From Algoriphagus litoralis (lineage in GTDB: Bacteria > Bacteroidota > Bacteroidia > Cytophagales > Cyclobacteriaceae), in contig NZ_QGOL01000007.1 in NCBI RefSeq assembly GCF_003259255.1, positions 400,974 through 464,973 of the forward strand: a stretch of DNA of 64,000 bases, written 5' to 3'. Positions 62,460 through 64,000 of this stretch are shown piece after piece. The translations under genes were made by a program, and so were the position numbers. The notes under the pieces are model-generated. The model was given only the letters and a program-made list of their open reading frames with translations. It was not told the DNA's origin and did no database searches. Numbering within the stretch: position 1 is the stretch's first letter; every line of letters starts with the position of its first letter.

Positions 62460-62516
62460 TGCGTTTCAGTTTTGAAGTTTTTGTAAAACCCTTGTTTTGG
62501 ACCTATTCCTTATTTT

Positions 62517-64000
62517 TTAATTCTTTAGGATTGTGAGTATACCTCTTCGCACATTTCCAGTTTCGATCACTTCGACTATCCAGAAGTAAGTACCCGCAGG
62601 CATTTCCTTGCCATTGTAAGTTCCATCCCATCGGACATTAGCATCTTCAGTGTAGAAGATTCGCTCTCCATTGCGGTCAAAGACCTGTACTCTCACCCCG
62701 ATGAAGTAGCGTAGATCTGGAACTCCCCAAGTATCATTGACTCCGTCTCCGTTTGGAGTGAAGCTGTTGAACACTTCCAGTTCCATGATGTCTGTTCTGC
62801 CACGATTGATCGAGAAAGTTTTCTCCATCACGTTGCCATCCCGATCCTCTACCTGGATAATCACAGTAAATTTGATTTTGCCGGATGCTTCATCTGCACT
62901 GCTCCAGAACAGGATACCTTCCTTCACTTCAAAGTGCTGATTGTCTCCCGCCCCTGGCACTAGGCTTATCTTGTGCTCGCTGTCTATTGGGTCAATTACT
63001 GTGAAGTTGCCAATCACCTGGAAATAATTTTTCGGATCAGGATCAAAGTCATCGTTGCTCAAAAGCACATCCTGTGGTGCTGCCTTCGCTTGCACGTTCA
63101 GCTCTAGGGTAGCTTTTAGATTTTCAGGATTCAAAATTCCATCAGGCAAAGCGACTATTCCAGACAAGAAATAGGATCCACGTTTGTAAAGGTTAAGTGG
63201 TGCGCTATTCCAAGCAACAGCGAGTTGGAGTACTTGTCCATCTGCTGTGACTGCGTTCAGACTTGTTGGCAATGCTGGGCTGACTCCCCATGGTGTCGAA
63301 ATAGGATTAGGATCAGAGATCGCAATCAACTCGGCAGGAATGATCTGGAATTGAGCCGAAGTAAATTCGAGATCGTAGTTGTTGCTTGACTTGAGTGTAC
63401 CCAAATCAATGGAGTAAACACCTACCTGCTCACCTGCTTCCCTGATCAGTTTGCCAGACATCGAACTCAAGTTGTCAGAACCTTTAAATCCAATAGCAGT
63501 AAAGGTCAGTTCAGGATCACTTGAACCAAAGATCTTGGTTTGAGCATTTGCCAATATTTCTAAAGTTGCTTTACTCACAGTCATGGAACCATTCACCAGC
63601 GTGATGGAATAATTCTGGTCGGAGCCTCCGGTGAGGTTGATTGGATAGGTTCCAACTCCTGAGCTTTGCATAGCCGTCGTGCTGATGTTTGGTTCGGTGG
63701 ATGCTTTCGTATCGCCGTTCACCAAGCCTTCGTAGGTGAAGGTCAAGGCCGGGTTCGCTTCACCATAGACCTTGGTCTTATCCGTGGCCGTAATTGTCAG
63801 CCCTGCTTGGGTCACTTCCATTTCGCCCGCAACCAGTGTGATACTGTAGTTGGCATCAGCAGCTCCGGTTAATTGGATTGGATAGGTACCGACTCCTGAG
63901 TTCAGGGTCGCAGTCGTGCTGATACTTGGTTCGGTGGCTACTTTTTCATCGCCATTGACTAGACCCGTGTAGGTAAAGGTCAAGGTTGGATTCGCTTCAC
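62517..64000 (-). CDS. T9SS-sorted surface protein with MBG repeats (5' part missing)
   Basis: The reading frame is open to the end of the window, so at least 494 C-terminal residues are present. Repeated MBG-type domains of about 80 residues each begin the segment ('KVYGEANPALTFTYEGLVNGD...GTYPI', with near-repeats at the DNA level about 240 bp apart at 63600-63720 and 63840-63960). They are followed by Ig-like domains, and the C-terminus is the gliding-motility/CHU_C-type sorting domain ('FNSFTPNGDGVNDTWGVPDL', 'VFDRNGERIFY', 'WDGTYNGKEMPAGTYFWIVEV'). It is exported by T9SS and held at the cell surface. It is co-transcribed with PorP/SprF, 57 nt apart. Confidence 0.9.
   Translation of the reverse strand, partial: EANPTLTFTYTGLVNGDEKVATEPSISTTATLNSGVGTYPIQLTGAADANYSITLVAGEMEVTQAGLTITATDKTKVYGEANPALTFTYEGLVNGDTKASTEPNISTTAMQSSGVGTYPINLTGGSDQNYSITLVNGSMTVSKATLEILANAQTKIFGSSDPELTFTAIGFKGSDNLSSMSGKLIREAGEQVGVYSIDLGTLKSSNNYDLEFTSAQFQIIPAELIAISDPNPISTPWGVSPALPTSLNAVTADGQVLQLAVAWNSAPLNLYKRGSYFLSGIVALPDGILNPENLKATLELNVQAKAAPQDVLLSNDDFDPDPKNYFQVIGNFTVIDPIDSEHKISLVPGAGDNQHFEVKEGILFWSSADEASGKIKFTVIIQVEDRDGNVMEKTFSINRGRTDIMELEVFNSFTPNGDGVNDTWGVPDLRYFIGVRVQVFDRNGERIFYTEDANVRWDGTYNGKEMPAGTYFWIVEVIETGNVRRGILTILKN

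Noticed and set aside
1..64000. tRNA, rRNA, CRISPR array, prophage or complete IS element
   Set aside because: None was recognised in the window; the only transposase-like sequence is the zinc ribbon fused to the 7TMR receptor.

Overview
The window looks like chromosomal DNA of a Bacteroidota bacterium, probably Cytophagales/Cyclobacteriaceae (an Algoriphagus-like organism; the genus is inference). The signs are SusC/SusD pairs, many TonB-dependent receptors, lipoproteins with a short LxxC lipobox, PorP/SprF and a gliding-motility/T9SS C-terminal domain, DUF3667 and 7TMR-DISM proteins, and a Bacteroidota-type HslU/Lon/RseP/Dxr set. No rRNA, tRNA, CRISPR array, complete IS element or prophage was recognised.

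Layout. 0-10 kb: a YHS protein end, an ATP-grasp protein, a Crp/Fnr regulator, DoxX and DinB proteins and a 1045-residue Asp-box beta-propeller protein. An AT-rich islet (6.2-7.8 kb) follows, with a truncated antitoxin-like ORF, a DUF2971 protein and an unknown 172-residue protein, then small envelope proteins and a DUF3667 membrane protein. 10-30 kb: a proteostasis and envelope-stress region with a serine hydrolase, two DegP/HtrA proteases, Hsp20, a large MscS channel, a cold-shock protein, SixA, an SDR, HslU, Lon, a Kelch/IPT lipoprotein with a barrel-like partner, RseP and Dxr. Most of these genes are followed by clear intrinsic terminators.

30-31 kb: a compact MNT/HEPN cassette (MntA-like nucleotidyltransferase, HepT-like HEPN, HI0074-family protein). 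Both HEPN-type partners appear damaged in the RX4HXY motif, one by a 1-nt frameshift at the Tyr codon and one by His-to-Pro. 31-38 kb: a divergent vitamin B12 uptake locus. A BtuB-like receptor and a BtuG-like propeller lipoprotein lie on the minus strand behind a cobalamin riboswitch; BtuF/C/D-like ABC transporter genes lie on the plus strand. 38-42 kb: a beta-propeller phytase with its own TonB-dependent receptor.

42-52.5 kb: a small polysaccharide utilisation locus (SusC, SusD, GH144-like glucanase, probably for beta-1,2-glucan). It is preceded by two divergent regulators: a TPR/LuxR-type membrane regulator and a 7TMR-DISM receptor whose cytoplasmic end is an IS1595-type transposase zinc ribbon plus helical domain. 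That fusion is the most striking candidate for an undescribed signalling system. 52.7-58 kb: a nonsense-interrupted DUF4870 gene and a four-gene envelope operon (OmpA-like, lipoprotein, small secreted protein, and a protein with about fifteen 11-residue VDRIED repeats), divergent from an ECF-like sigma/anti-sigma pair. A large TPR-CHAT protein converges on that pair. 61.5-64 kb: PorP/SprF and the 3' part of a T9SS-sorted protein with MBG repeats that runs off the window.

All functional calls are from reading motifs in the sequence; no database search was run.
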